Origin: Hydra vulgaris
Lineage: Eukaryota; Cnidaria; Hydrozoa; Anthoathecata; Hydridae
Assembly: GCF_038396675.1 (NCBI RefSeq)
Contig: NC_088921.1
Span: 6,699,501 to 6,763,500 of the forward strand
Direction of reading: 5' to 3'
DNA length: 64,000 nt
The notes beneath the pieces are model-generated. The model did not search any database. It had not been told where the DNA came from and saw only the letters and a list, made by a program, of their open reading frames with translations. The translations under genes and the position numbers were made by a program. Shown here piece by piece: positions 1 to 10,160 of this stretch. Numbering within the stretch: the stretch's first letter is position 1; each line of letters opens with the position of its first letter.

Positions 1-1
1 A

Positions 2-594
2 GGGAGATGTAATGGCATCATTCCATTGATGGCAGTAACTCAACGAAATAAGTTAAAAATACGTCCGGTGATGGACTACCGGGAGTTGAATCAATTTGTA
101 TCCAGTCATACTGCAGATGGCGATGTTTGCAGTACCAAACTTTGCAACTGGAAAAAGTTGGGAGAAAATCTTGAGATAACCGACTTAAAGAAAGCGTACC
201 TGCAAATTCGTGTCGACGAAGCATTATGGAAATATCAAGTTGTGGAATATGAGGGGCAGCGTTACTGTCTAACAAGATTCGGTTTTGGTTTAAATGTGGC
301 GCCCAGAATAATGACTAAAATCTTAAAAAAGGTATTATACTTAGATAAATTTGTCGAGTCTGGGACGGATTCATTTATTGATGATATCATTGTTAATAAT
401 AACATAGTGTCAAGTTGCAGAGTTCAAGAACTCTTGAAAAAATATCGCTTGGATTCTAAGTTGCCAGAAAAACTTGTCGGTGGTCGTGTGCTTGGATTGC
501 GAGTGTACAAACAATGCAACCAAGTCCGTTGGAAACGTGACAACATACCCAAAGTTCCGAAAGGAAAAATGACACGTCGGCAAATCTTTTCTTG
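2..594 (+). pseudogene. reverse transcriptase fragment of LTR retrotransposon
   Basis: The frame is open from the window edge and ends at a stop at 593-595. It carries RT landmarks in order: a VMDYRELN block, DLKKAYLQIRV (catalytic Asp region of motif A), TRFGFGLNVAPRIM, and an FIDD box (SFIDDIIVN), the equivalent of YxDD. The fingers and the start of the protein lie outside the window. After the stop, other frames still read pol-like residues (GRLTGHFPIANWLR-type, about 595-650), so the stop is a decay lesion rather than a natural end. Copying the element RNA into DNA would be its role; this copy cannot do so alone. Confidence 0.8.
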
Positions 595-599
595 ATGCG

Positions 600-1013
600 G
601 ATAGCTGACCGGACATTTTCCAATAGCAAATTGGCTGCGCCCTTCGTGCAGCTATCGAAAAAGAGTTTCGAGTTGTTGTGGATGGGACTCTTTGGTGAAC
701 GAACGAGTTGTTAAATTAGTAAGCAGTTTGAATGAAAGACTTACAAAGGAAGATCCCGTTCATGGGTCATGGAACGTCAAAAACATTTCTGAAGCAACAG
801 TGTGGTGCGATGCAAGCAGTTTAGCTGTTGGCATAGTTTTGGAAGTGGCTGGGTGAAATAGTAGAAGACTGTTCGTAGCTGAGGAAACAAGATGATACGG
901 CTCACATTAATCTTGCAGAGTTAGAAGCCGTGATAAAAGGAATTAATCTAGCAACAAAATGGGGGTTCGAATGTATTAACATATAGTGTGATTCGGCTAC
1001 TGTTGTCGGTTGG
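600..1013 (+). pseudogene. RNase H region of LTR retrotransposon, broken
   Basis: Conceptual translation gives WCDASSLAVGIVLE at about 810-845, the first RNase H aspartate block. INLAELEAVIKGINLA at about 908-955 carries the catalytic Glu, and CDSATVVGWL at about 988-1015 the next Asp. At least three in-frame stops interrupt it (after AG at about 853, after EETR at about 890, and before CDSA at about 985). The last RNase H motif continues into the open frame that follows. The RNase H would degrade the RNA template during reverse transcription; this copy is inactive. Confidence 0.7.
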
Positions 1014-2105
1014 TTGAGCTCCTTAATTATTGGTGGCAAACCCGTTCGAGTACACGGTCTTGGAGAACCACTTGTTCGTCGCCGGTTGTCGTTAATTGAA
1101 GACCTTGTGAAGGAGTGCAATATAAAAATAAAACTTTTCCTGGTAAAGTCAGCAGAAAACAAAGCCGATGCTCTTACGAGGATACCACAGAACTGGCTGC
1201 ATTCAAACCATTCTGCAATGACAGCAAACATTGTACCGCCTGATGTGAAGTTGTTTCATAATCTTCATCACTTTGGAGTCAATCGAACACTTTATTTGAT
1301 GAAACAGACATATCCGAAGGAGAAAGTTTGCAGAAAAGATGTTGAATCAGTCGTGAAAAGTTGTGAAAGATGTTTATCGGTGGATCCTGCGCCGATTAGA
1401 TGGGAAAAAGGAAATCTTGAAGTTGGAAAGAGCTGGCATCGTTTGGCTATTGACATAACCCACTACAAATCAGAGATTTATTTGTCTATTATTGACTGTG
1501 GAAAAAGGAGCAAGTTCGCAATTTGGAGAAGGCTACAGAAAGATAAAGAAACAACAGTGTGCTTCCATTTAGAAGAAATATTCCGAGAAAGAGGACCTCC
1601 GTGGCAAGTTCTACTTGACAACAGCAAGACTTTTCGCTCAAAACTCGTTGGTGAATTATGCGCAGATTGGGGAGTGTCCATCTTGTTTCGTTGCGCTTAC
1701 AGGCCATCTGGAAATGGAATTGTTGAACGTCACCATCGCACAATCAAGCGCATGAGAGCCAGAAGTGGCAAAGACCCGTTAAAAATGGTATATTGGTATA
1801 ACATAGCTCCCAGAAAAAATGGCGAGAAAACATCGCTCCCCTACAAAGCTATATTTTCCTACGAGTGGAAACCACACACAATTTCTGCCAAAACTAATGC
1901 GGAAGTTCTCCACAACTATACACAAGGACAAGAAGTATTTGTAAAACCACCTGACTCAAAATGCACGAGCAAATGGAACAGAGGAAGAGTCTCAGATGAA
2001 GGACAAGGAGTTTCGGTAGAAATCAATGGATTGCCGAGACACATGTCGGACATCCGTTTCTTCTGTGGTAAAAAATTGCCGCGTACGTGGATTTTTTCCA
2101 GATAA
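1014..2105 (+). CDS. RNase H C-terminus plus DDE integrase, open frame of a decayed retrotransposon
   Basis: This is a 363-residue open frame with no internal stop. Residues 1-60 are the RNase H tail, ending in NKADALTRIP. Next come an HHCC zinc-binding motif (HNLHHFGVNR ... CERC, residues about 80-120) and the integrase core with D in LAIDITHY, D in LLDNSKTF and E in GIVERHHRT. Exactly 35 residues separate the second D from the E, so this is a DD35E core. A basic C-terminal region follows (WNRGRVSDEG). There is no natural start here: the protein would be a cleavage product of a Pol polyprotein whose upstream part is broken. The integrase inserts element cDNA into the host genome. Confidence 0.8.
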   Translation: MSSLIIGGKPVRVHGLGEPLVRRRLSLIEDLVKECNIKIKLFLVKSAENKADALTRIPQNWLHSNHSAMTANIVPPDVKLFHNLHHFGVNRTLYLMKQTYPKEKVCRKDVESVVKSCERCLSVDPAPIRWEKGNLEVGKSWHRLAIDITHYKSEIYLSIIDCGKRSKFAIWRRLQKDKETTVCFHLEEIFRERGPPWQVLLDNSKTFRSKLVGELCADWGVSILFRCAYRPSGNGIVERHHRTIKRMRARSGKDPLKMVYWYNIAPRKNGEKTSLPYKAIFSYEWKPHTISAKTNAEVLHNYTQGQEVFVKPPDSKCTSKWNRGRVSDEGQGVSVEINGLPRHMSDIRFFCGKKLPRTWIFSR

Positions 2106-2131
2106 GAAAAAAAAAATTAATTTTTCAATTA

Positions 2132-2290
2132 CAGGGTTATTCAAAATTATATTCACTTGTATTCAAAATTATAATCACTTGTATTCAAAATTATAATCAC
2201 ATCTATTCAAAATTATAATCACATCTATTCAAAATTATAATCACTTGTATTCAAAATTATAATAACATGTATTCAATATTATAATCGCCT
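2132..2290 (+). repeat. left inverted repeat of the transposon, 7 iterated 22-bp units
   Basis: The unit is ATTCAAAATTATAATCACTTGT with variable last bases (CTTGT, CATCT, CATGT). These look like repeated transposase-binding sites, by analogy with IR/DR-type Tc1 ends; the binding role is inference. Confidence 0.85.
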
Positions 2291-2320
2291 TAAAATTCAT
2301 GAAAATTTATTACTTCCGTG

Positions 2321-3337
2321 ATGGTAAGAAAAGCAAGAAAGCAAGTAACGAAAGAAATTTATAATATGGTTATAAATATGCAAGAAAGCAAAAAATATAC
2401 TATCAAACAGATTTCAAATACCGTAAATCTCTGCACCAGGGCAGTTGGAAAAATAATTAAAAAATATGAAGATGGAGTTGCGTTTGTATCATCTGGTGAA
2501 AAACTTAAAGAAACTTGTCTTAAAAAAAGAAGAGTTTTTGATCCAATTGAACAACTATTATACAATTCCATTTTAATTGATAATTCAATAACACAAAATG
2601 AGTTAAAAACTCTCATACATGATGTAAATGGTGTTATAATATCACAACCATCTATATCAAGAAAAATTAAAAAGATAGGGATGAGTCGAAAAAGACTCTC
2701 TTTGATTCCAATTGAAAGAATTGATATAGAAAAAATCAACGCAAGAATTATCTATGCAGCCGAGATATCAAGAATCGGGAATAAAAATCTCGTGTTTCTT
2801 GATGAAACTGGTTTTAATCAGCATACGAAAAGAAGATATGGTTATTCACCTATGAATATAAAAGCCTTTGTTGCTGTTCCAGCAAATAAATTGGTTAATA
2901 AAAGTTTAATATGTGCTATTGATTATAATAGGATCATTGGTTATAAATATAGAACAGGCTCTTATAATGGAACTGAATTTATCAATTTTATTTCAGTGTT
3001 GGCTCCATATTTCGCATCGCACCCGAATAGCATTTTAATTATGGATAATGCCAGAATTCATAAAACTCATGAAGTTCAAAGAGTATTAAGTTCTCTTAAT
3101 ATTCCATTTAAATTTATTGTGCCTTATTCTCCTGAATTGAATCCAATTGAGGAATTTTTTTCAATGTTTAAATCAAGATATTGTGCAATACGAAGAGCAA
3201 ATCCAACATTAACAATTGAACAATGCTTAGATTTGGTGGCATCATCTGATAATGATTATTCATTACAATGCCATGGATTTTATGAAAATGTGAGAAGATG
3301 GGTTGAAAAGGCTCAAAACGGTGAACAATTCATTTAA
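2321..3337 (+). CDS. Tc1/mariner-superfamily DDE transposase, apparently intact
   Basis: The start is the ATG at 2321; the in-frame GTG just before it is not a plausible eukaryotic start. The 338-residue frame has no stop or frameshift. An N-terminal helix-turn-helix region (about residues 10-60, with KKYTIKQISNTVNLCTRAVG) and a second helical block with SQPSISRKIKKIGMSRKR precede the catalytic domain. That domain has D in FLDETGFNQHTKR, D in ILIMDNARIHKT and E in YSPELNPIEEFF. There are 34 residues from the second D to the first E after NPI, giving DD34E. The length and the motif order are normal for Tc1-like transposases. It would cut and paste the element through the flanking inverted repeats at TA sites. 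The intact frame suggests recent activity; expression is unknown. Confidence 0.9.
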   Translation: MVRKARKQVTKEIYNMVINMQESKKYTIKQISNTVNLCTRAVGKIIKKYEDGVAFVSSGEKLKETCLKKRRVFDPIEQLLYNSILIDNSITQNELKTLIHDVNGVIISQPSISRKIKKIGMSRKRLSLIPIERIDIEKINARIIYAAEISRIGNKNLVFLDETGFNQHTKRRYGYSPMNIKAFVAVPANKLVNKSLICAIDYNRIIGYKYRTGSYNGTEFINFISVLAPYFASHPNSILIMDNARIHKTHEVQRVLSSLNIPFKFIVPYSPELNPIEEFFSMFKSRYCAIRRANPTLTIEQCLDLVASSDNDYSLQCHGFYENVRRWVEKAQNGEQFI

Positions 3338-3395
3338 TTAAATAAATAATATAATTTTTTTATTTAAAATTTTATTAAGTTTTTAATAAAAATTG

Positions 3396-3571
3396 TCAAT
3401 AATTTTGAATATATGTGACTATAATTTTGAATACAAGTGATTATAATTTTGAATAGATCTGATTATAATTTTGAATAGATCTGATTATAATTTTGAATAG
3501 ATGCGATTATAATTTTGAATACAAGTGATTATAATTTTGAATACAAGTGATTATAATTTTGAATAACCCTG
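3396..3571 (-). repeat. right inverted repeat of the transposon, 8 iterated units
   Basis: ATAATTTTGAAT recurs 8 times at 22-bp spacing, ending in GAATAACCCTG. Spacer variants run inward from the tip in roughly the same order as on the left (two ACAAGTG-type, then AGATCTG/AGATGCG-type, then ACAAGTG-type). Confidence 0.85.
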
Positions 3572-3573
3572 TA

Positions 3574-5849
3574 AATTGACGCAACTCGTAAGCTTTAAAT
3601 CCACTTTTCTATGTCATATTATATGAAAAAAATGATGGAAACTACTTTAAAATATAAAAAAAAAAACATGAAATTTTGAATATAATTAAACAAAATTACT
3701 GAATCATTTCAAAAAAATTCTGTACAAAGCTAGAAAACCTAATTGTCGTACTTTGCCCCGGTGTCTTGCTTTGCCCCAGGTTACCCTAACTAGTTGTTTT
3801 GATTTAGTTCATAGGTATATTTACTGTGATGTACTTTATCCATTTAAGTACATTCTTAAGTAGCAATTATATTATAAAATAACACAAATTATAATAAAAT
3901 TTTTTATATTATAATATGTAATTTTTAAACTATGTAAAGAGATATTTAGAGACACAATCTTAATGCCCCGCTTTGTTAAAAAAAAAGCAAACTTTAAAAT
4001 CTTTGTGACACCAACAACACTAAATTGTTGTTGTTGATGTCACAAACAGCGACATATCTAAACCCAACTTAAAAATACTATGAACTCCAATTGTTACTTT
4101 ATACGCAGCTATTCTAACTCTAATTAAATATTATTTATATAACATTACTTTAACATCTAGTTAAGAAATATATTTTTTATATAAACTTTATAAACCACTC
4201 TAAACAAGAAGCAATTTTATTAGTGTTTTTAAAACTTAAATCCGATAATACAACTAAATCTAATTCACTTAAAGGTTGAGGAAAAACTATTTTTATACGC
4301 AATATTAAAATATCATTTTAATTTTATTTATTTTTAGATTCAATTTTATTCTTAGGTATTTCTACAGGCGGACTAGACGTACCCTAGATCCGCCCCTGAT
4401 TCATAATAAATTTGTATATATAAAATAAAAATTTACGTTGTTAATTTAATGAAATAATATATTTCGAATTCAAGGTCTTCAAAACTATGATATTTTATGC
4501 CATTTTTGCGCCAAAAATATTCTTAAATATTTAAATGTAAATAGTTGCGTTTCTGATAAAAATCGGATAAAAATGCGACAAACTAAAACACTTTTCTATT
4601 TGAATGACTAAACAAGTAGTAATAAAGTTGACTTGCTAAAACATTTTTTATGTTATATTTATCAAACCTACTCCCCTTTTTCACAAATTAAAACAAATTT
4701 CGACTTTCCCCTAATAGCGTGACGTAATTTATAGACTTCCTTTTTATAATTTTGTTAAGTTTACAGGCCTGTAGGCCGTGATTAGCGAGGTGTAGCACGT
4801 TCTTCTCTGCGATTTTTCCTATTTACGCCATAGAAGTATCGCAATAGATTATTTAGTAAGCTAAAAACTATGAATTAGAAATATTTTTTTTTAAAGTTAT
4901 AAATTTATAAATTTAATAATTATAAATTACAAATATATTTTTTTTTTTTTAGTTTACAATGTTAGTTGTGATACAATAAAATAAACTATTAAAAGCCCTT
5001 TGCAAATATATATATATACAATGCGTGATAACAGTGTAAACTAGGTTTCTGAAGAGAAGGAACTAGGGTTCCAAAAAAAAATCACTAAGATCTTATCATC
5101 GGAACCTTTAGAATTTTTTACATAAGCAAAACTGTAAACAATATAAACAACATATATAAATATAAAAACAATATAAATGGTTGTAAACAACATAACTACA
5201 AAACTTTATAAAAAAAATGATAAAAATCCCAAAATAAAGTTAAATAGTAGATAAAATAATTAGTAATACTGTAAAATGTTATCGACGTAAAGAATTAAAT
5301 TTCTTATTTTATTCTTGAAAAGATAAAAAGAATTTGGTTGATCAAAATTTTTGGTTTCTTCCATAGGTGCGGTGCTCGATAGGCAAGGCAAAATTAATTG
5401 AAATTTGTTTAAAAAATAGGTTCTTTAAAAAAAAATTTTATTATTAGTTTGTATTTTTTTCTGGGTTTTTAATTGAAAAGACATTTAAAGACTGGGAGGA
5501 GGGGGGGTGGATAGATTGTTTTTCCACATTTAAACAAAACATAAAATTTTCAAAACATTGATTTCAAATATATTTAAAACTTTCATTTCAATAAAATAAG
5601 GTTTACAATGAGAAAAACGATCAGTAAAGTTAGTTATGCAAATTGCTTGTTTCTGACAGCAATAAAGATTTTTATATACTTTTTCCAGTACATCCCCAGG
5701 CAATATTAGCGTAGTTTATGTAGCAGTGAATAAATAAAAAATGAAGTTGTTTTTTCTTATTGGAATAAATTCGAGCTTTGTATAAAACCCCAATTTTTTT
5801 AGAGACTTAAATGCATACATAATTAATATGCTGATACCAAGTAATTTTT
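3574..5849. other. AT-rich stretch without recognisable genes
   Basis: I see no coding frame of interest. Contents: a short hairpin at 4002-4046 (TTTGTGACA ... TGTCACAAA with CAACAACA/TGTTGTTG inside), and half of a MITE at about 4676-4742 ending in GCGTGACGTAATTTATAGAC, related to the elements at 16553, 41633 and 62712. The rest is A/T runs. Confidence 0.6.
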
Positions 5850-6215
5850 TTATTTCAAATTCATCAATAAAGATTTAAGGCAAGTATGATAGAGGGTCCA
5901 TTTAGTTTTGTCATTATTTAATGTTAATTTATTAGATTTGAACCAGTAGGATAAAAGTTTAACGTCTTTATTTACGGCCACAAGAAGTTCGCTGATATCA
6001 CTCTTAGAGATAAATATATTAGTATCATCAGCGTGCGCGATGCTCATCAGATTAGTAGCATTATTTAGATTATTTATATAGATTAAAAAAAAGAGAGGTC
6101 CGAGGATTGAACCTTGTGGAGCTCCACAAGTTATATTTAAACAATTATTGGGATAGTTGTCATTACCAACAACAAATTGTGTTTGCTTTAAGTAACTACT
6201 AAACCATCTTAACAC
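5850..6215 (-). pseudogene. LINE reverse transcriptase fragment
   Basis: The 121-residue open piece carries LKQTQFVVGNDN, then CGAPQGSILGPLFFLIYINN (RT motif B/4 block). The catalytic box reads HADDTNIF (normally FADD/YADD) and is followed by WFKSNKLTLNNDKT. This order is diagnostic of CR1/L2/Jockey-group RTs. The thumb and C-terminal part are missing downstream and the fingers are missing upstream. It is not functional. Confidence 0.85.
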
Positions 6216-7049
6216 TTGGCTATTTACTCCCTTGTATTTATTTTTTTCAAGTTGGATGTGATGAAAATTATCATAAAATGTGTTTAACCTTCTCTTCTTA
6301 CTATTTATTTTTTGAATTTGATTTATTAATATTTATATAAACCTTAAATTACTTCTTTATGAACACTTATTTTATGTACTTCTTATTAAAATAAATTGCA
6401 AAGCATTATTTACAATAATTAGGGAAAAAAGACATTACAAGGCATACAAAATTTGCGTAAAGCAAGCGCATTTTCTTTGTTGTAGTTGAAAAATCTTTCG
6501 AAGTAATTTTTTTTTAATGTTTACGGAAATTTAATTCATTTAGTTTCGTGTTTTATAGTAAAGTTTATTGGAAGTTTATTCATTTTGTTTTTTAACTATA
6601 TTTTAGAAAATTCATTTACTAAAAGTCTTTCAAATAATACGCAAAACTAACGTCAAACGCCTACTGTACGCGCCAAACCCTTACATATGGTCACCTTTTT
6701 TCTTATTGCTTAGAGGATATGCGAATAAAATATACGTAGCCATTATTTACGTCATTGCAATCAGTTAATAGTTCCCACTTTACTTCTTGTAGGAGATTGC
6801 GAAACTTAGCGAGGAATTCATTGTTTATTTTTCTTACATAAACAATTTTTTTTTTAAATTTTTTTTATTCTTGGGTTGCAGAACATGTAATCAGAAAAAC
6901 TGGAAATTGGTTACTGATATCTGTTTTAACAATACCACTTTGCATTTTAGCCTTTTTATAATTATTAATAATAATATTATTAATAATGGATGCAGTTATT
7001 TTTGTCACGCGTGTTCGCTTGTTAATCATGGGGAAAATGCTGTTTTGCA

Positions 7050-7092
7050 AAAGTGTATTCATAAAACGCGCAATGTTTTATGAATACACTTT
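7050..7092. repeat. perfect hairpin inside the LINE remnant
   Basis: The 18-bp arms AAAGTGTATTCATAAAAC and GTTTTATGAATACACTTT are separated by 7 bp. It lies in the region where sequence between endonuclease and RT has been lost. Confidence 0.9.
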
Positions 7093-7175
7093 CTCTGTTT
7101 TATTATTTGAAAAATTCAAATTAAAATCAGCCAATAAAGAAACGTATTTTTTTACGAGCTTTGGTAACAAGTAGT

Positions 7176-7560
7176 TTAAGTTGTTTTCAATTTGTAATTA
7201 CCATTTTGCAGTCTATATAATGCTGTTATAAATGTATTTTTGTTTCTTTTATTAATAATTTCAATAATAAATGACTCACAATTAACGTCATTTACTTTGA
7301 GGTTACCTATATGCTTAAAGTCAATGAGTTTTGGATAAAAAATAGATACGCCCGCGCCAATACCGTTTATTCTCAGTTGATGGATGGGTTTATATCCTGA
7401 TAAATGAAAGTTAGATTTAATCATGTCTCGATGACACTAAATTTCTATTAGACAAATAAGACTAAACTTGTTATTTACATTATTAAGCATTAACTTTAAA
7501 TTTTCAAAGTTTTTATGAATATTTTTAATGTTTTCTATTTCTAAAATTTCTAGTTGTTAT
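7176..7560 (-). pseudogene. LINE endonuclease (EEP fold) N-terminal fragment
   Basis: On the minus strand the frame reads FSLICLIEI (the usual ISLICLTET position that carries the metal-binding Glu) and is broken by one stop. It resumes with FHLSGYKPIHQLRINGIGAG, then ESFIIEIINKRNKNTFITALYR. The pattern xGYxxIxxxRxxGxGAGVxI and the fIeI...ITALYR strand match LINE apurinic endonucleases. The C-terminal catalytic GDFN block is absent. The protein would nick target DNA to prime reverse transcription. Confidence 0.7.
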
Positions 7561-7645
7561 TATCAAAAACACAACAATACCAAAGGAAAATAAAATCTAA
7601 GCACTTTTATGCAATTTTTTTAAGATCTTTAACTACTAATTTATT

Positions 7646-7912
7646 TTAAATAACGACAGAATATTTACCGTTATTCCTGTGAGTTCGCATTTCTTCAAAG
7701 AAGTTTTTCCGCTTGGTTAGGATATCCAAAGAGAAGCCCTCATTTATGAATATATTTGTTCCTTTTAAATTTTTTGAGTTCTTTAATAAGCTTTTTTTCT
7801 TTATAGTTCAATAGTTTTATTACAATCAATCAAGGTTTACTTAGTCCAGTGTTTCCTGTCCTATGTATCCTTTAAATAACTACGTCACTTATATTTAGTT
7901 CGTTTTCAAAAA
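7646..7912 (-). pseudogene. LINE ORF1-like C-terminal fragment
   Basis: Minus-strand translation gives ENELNISDVVI, then RIHRTGNTGLSKP, IVIKLLNYKEKKLI and, after a frame change, IFINEGFSLDILTKRKNFFE ending at a stop at 7646-7648. This is the layout of the C-terminal domain of L1-ORF1/transposase_22-type RNA-binding proteins (acidic helix, xRxHRTG, PRPIIVKF, ...INEDFS...R). It lies directly upstream of the endonuclease piece, as ORF1 should. At least two internal stops and one frameshift are present. Confidence 0.6.
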
Positions 7913-7915
7913 TAC

Positions 7916-9240
7916 TTAAAACTTTTCTTTACTTAATTCTCGGATTTGTGGCTGCTTATCTAATTTCATTGCCAGAAGAATATTTTCTTGATGACCTAAA
8001 AATTCATTTCTTTGAATAACTTTGTCTACTACCTTAGGTAATGCATCTGACAGATATCGTAATTTGACCATTGTGCTGCATAGATTCCTGCTGCCATGAA
8101 AAATAGAAGACTCCTTCTTGATGATGAACCACATATGGACATAAACGAGCATAATGTATGTTGCTATAGTTACTAAATTTGACAAAGGACTGATGGTAGA
8201 AATATATAATCTGAGAACCCTGTTGGCTGTAGTAAGCCATCTAGAATGAGCCAGTTCTCCAGTGCTATTCCAGATTGACAGAATAAGTGCCACTTAGTAC
8301 AGCTGGCAGATGTCAAAAAGGTAAAGCTGATCTGTACTGAGCACTACCTGTCCACTTCTGGCATTTCTACGTTATGGTTTATTGGTTGAAAATCAACAAC
8401 CTTAAAGATCTTACAAGTTTCAAGGGACTTTCCAATAGAATCTGAAGAGTATCTAAGACAAGATGTTGATCCATCCAATTCTGAAAACAAATGACTTAGT
8501 GGAAGCTCATTTGCGTGTAAAAAACGAATTTCCCATTGTAGAGGGTCTAGTCTTTTATGCCATTAAAATACAACACCTTTATTTTGATTTCACTAACTTT
8601 TGAGTTATCCCTGGTATTCATGCGCTCACTCCTTATCTTGCTTCATTCAATAAAAATTTTTTGTCATCATTTGAAATAAATGCCAATATCTTCAAGTACA
8701 ACTAATGCCCAAGCTGCAGCAGATCTGTCATGAGTCCATGGCGGTCGCAGACTAATGAAAAAGTAGGAAGAGACAATTGCATTTCTTTTCCACATGATAG
8801 CGATGATGGTGGAGTGTTTTCATCTATAGCAGGCCGTTTTAACGTTTGAGCTCTGTTTGCTCAGGGTATACTGGGTTTTTGTAACTTTTTCTCAATTGAT
8901 ACAATACCAATTTTACGTTCAATCCTTTGATCTTCCAGAAAAGTGAGCTGGTAGCACTTTTCTAGATCTTTTCATTAGCAAGCAGATATATCAAAGAGTC
9001 TAGCTAATTTGTCCTAATGAAACTGAATGTTGTTTTTTTCATTTTCTCTGTCAGCAGTTGGGATTTATTGCAGCTTTTTGCTCTGCTCAAATAGGTTTAA
9101 AGCTCTCTTTGTCAACACTGTAAATGATGACACGGTAGGTATGTTGCATTTTTACCAAATTTTTAACCCCTGCATTGCTGTTGAAGCTGCTTCATTCTTT
9201 TTGTTGGCTTTTGTTGGCTAGGAAGTTTATGTAAAATTTT
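7916..9240 (-). pseudogene. decayed member of an uncharacterised transposon-linked invertebrate protein family
   Basis: Read from about 9230 to 7916 on the minus strand, several frames together give TFLEDQRIERKIGIVSIEKK, SLVCDRHGLMTD, a WHKRLDPLQWEIRFLHANEL block, SHLFSELDGSTS and SIGKSLETCKI. The longest piece, 7916-8293, contains ELAHSRWLTTANRVLRLYI, YVHMWFIIK, KLRYLSDALPKVVDKVIQRN and HQENILLAM. I recognise this motif series as a multicopy family in cnidarian and arthropod genomes, probably encoded by mobile elements, but I know no biochemical function. There are at least three frame changes and two stops, so the gene is dead. No terminal repeats were found. Confidence 0.6.
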
Positions 9241-10158
9241 ATTATATATTTAACATTAATATTATTTGAAAAAATGAAATGTAGCTTACATTTTCTCGCA
9301 AAAACATCATAAGCCGCATCTCATCTAGTCCTGTTGGCAGTTGCACCTCAGAAAGCAGCTTTAAAAAACCAAAAGAATGGATGTTTTGTTTTAAATCTTA
9401 ACATTCTATTTACTGAAATATATTTAGAAAAGTTTTAGTATATTGTAGTATTATCATAGTATAAACAAAGATTGCAAAGTATTAACCTCTATACAGAAAC
9501 ATGTCAACACAAACCATATTCATTTAATTAATATTCCTAATAAATATATCATACATTATTACGAATTTATTATTCAATTATAAACATTTTCATTTTTTAC
9601 AAACAAAATATTCTTACTAGCATTTAAAAATATAGTTTGTATTGAAACTTCGAGTAGAGCATTTTATGAAATTTTATGCCTACTATTCAATTTCTTCAAT
9701 TGAAATATATCTTTTTTTTAAACGTGTATTAAAAAATTTTAAAAACTTTTTTAATACAATGATTATTTTGGTTATAATACTAATGGATAATTTAAACATA
9801 TCTAATATGTTTTCACTTTGTAACTTCTACTTAAAATAATAATTTTTAATGTAAAATTATTAGTCAAAAATTACTGCATGAGGTAATTCTTGTCCAATTT
9901 TGCTCATTTTGGACTCGTTTTTTTGGTTTTCTTAAAGCTTATATAAAAATCAGGGATAACTTCTGAAAAATGTTGTTTTCACTCTACCCTAGCCATCTCA
10001 TAACAAGTTCCGGACGTTTCTCTTTTAATAGGTCCGCATAACAATCCGGACTAACAGTAAGATATTCGGATATAAATCGCAGCAATAGTGTAATACGAGA
10101 AAGCTTTAACTTAGTCAATAAATAGGCGTGAGACATTGTTTTAAAGTAAAATATCATG
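9241..10158. other. AT-rich stretch, nothing recognised
   Basis: No convincing frame, repeat or RNA gene. A short open frame at 9642-9839 has only low-complexity hydrophobic composition. Confidence 0.55.
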
Positions 10159-10160
10159 TA

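Larger units (their letters stand above)
1..2131 (+). mobile_element. LTR retrotransposon, 3' part of pol (Ty3/gypsy-like)
   Basis: Reverse transcriptase, RNase H and integrase follow each other on the plus strand in the order of gypsy-type pol genes. The left part is cut off by the window edge, so gag and protease are not seen. The RT/RNase H half carries stops and frame changes while the integrase half is open. No LTR could be identified. The sequence right of the integrase is interrupted by a Tc1/mariner-type element at 2132-3571, and anything 3' of it would resume at 3574. Assignment to gypsy rather than BEL/Pao rests on the domain order and the integrase motifs and is not certain. Confidence 0.75.
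2132..3571 (+). mobile_element. complete Tc1/mariner-type (IS630-related) DNA transposon
   Basis: The left end CAGGGTTATTCAAAATTAT is matched by its reverse complement at the right end, and both are flanked by TA (2130-2131 and 3572-3573), the target duplication of this superfamily. The element is 1440 bp and contains one open transposase gene. Both ends continue inward as tandem 22-bp units, 7 on the left and 8 on the right, so the inverted repeats are about 160-175 bp long. It sits at the 3' end of the retrotransposon pol and is therefore younger than that insertion. Confidence 0.9.
5850..7912 (-). mobile_element. decayed non-LTR retrotransposon (CR1/L2-like LINE)
   Basis: Read on the minus strand, the order is an ORF1 C-terminal piece (7912-7646), an apurinic-type endonuclease piece (about 7560-7176) and a reverse transcriptase piece (6215-5850). 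The part between endonuclease and RT (6216-7175) is not recognisable and contains a perfect hairpin at 7050-7092. The element is dead, with several stops and frame changes and a large internal loss. Confidence 0.75.

Noticed and set aside
955-985. GGTTCGAAT resembling a tRNA B box
   Set aside because: It lies in RNase H coding sequence and no acceptor or anticodon arms can be drawn around it.
6865-7174. Short frames on both strands between LINE endonuclease and RT
   Set aside because: No homology to LINE proteins and strong overlap with hairpin and AT-rich repeats; likely chance.
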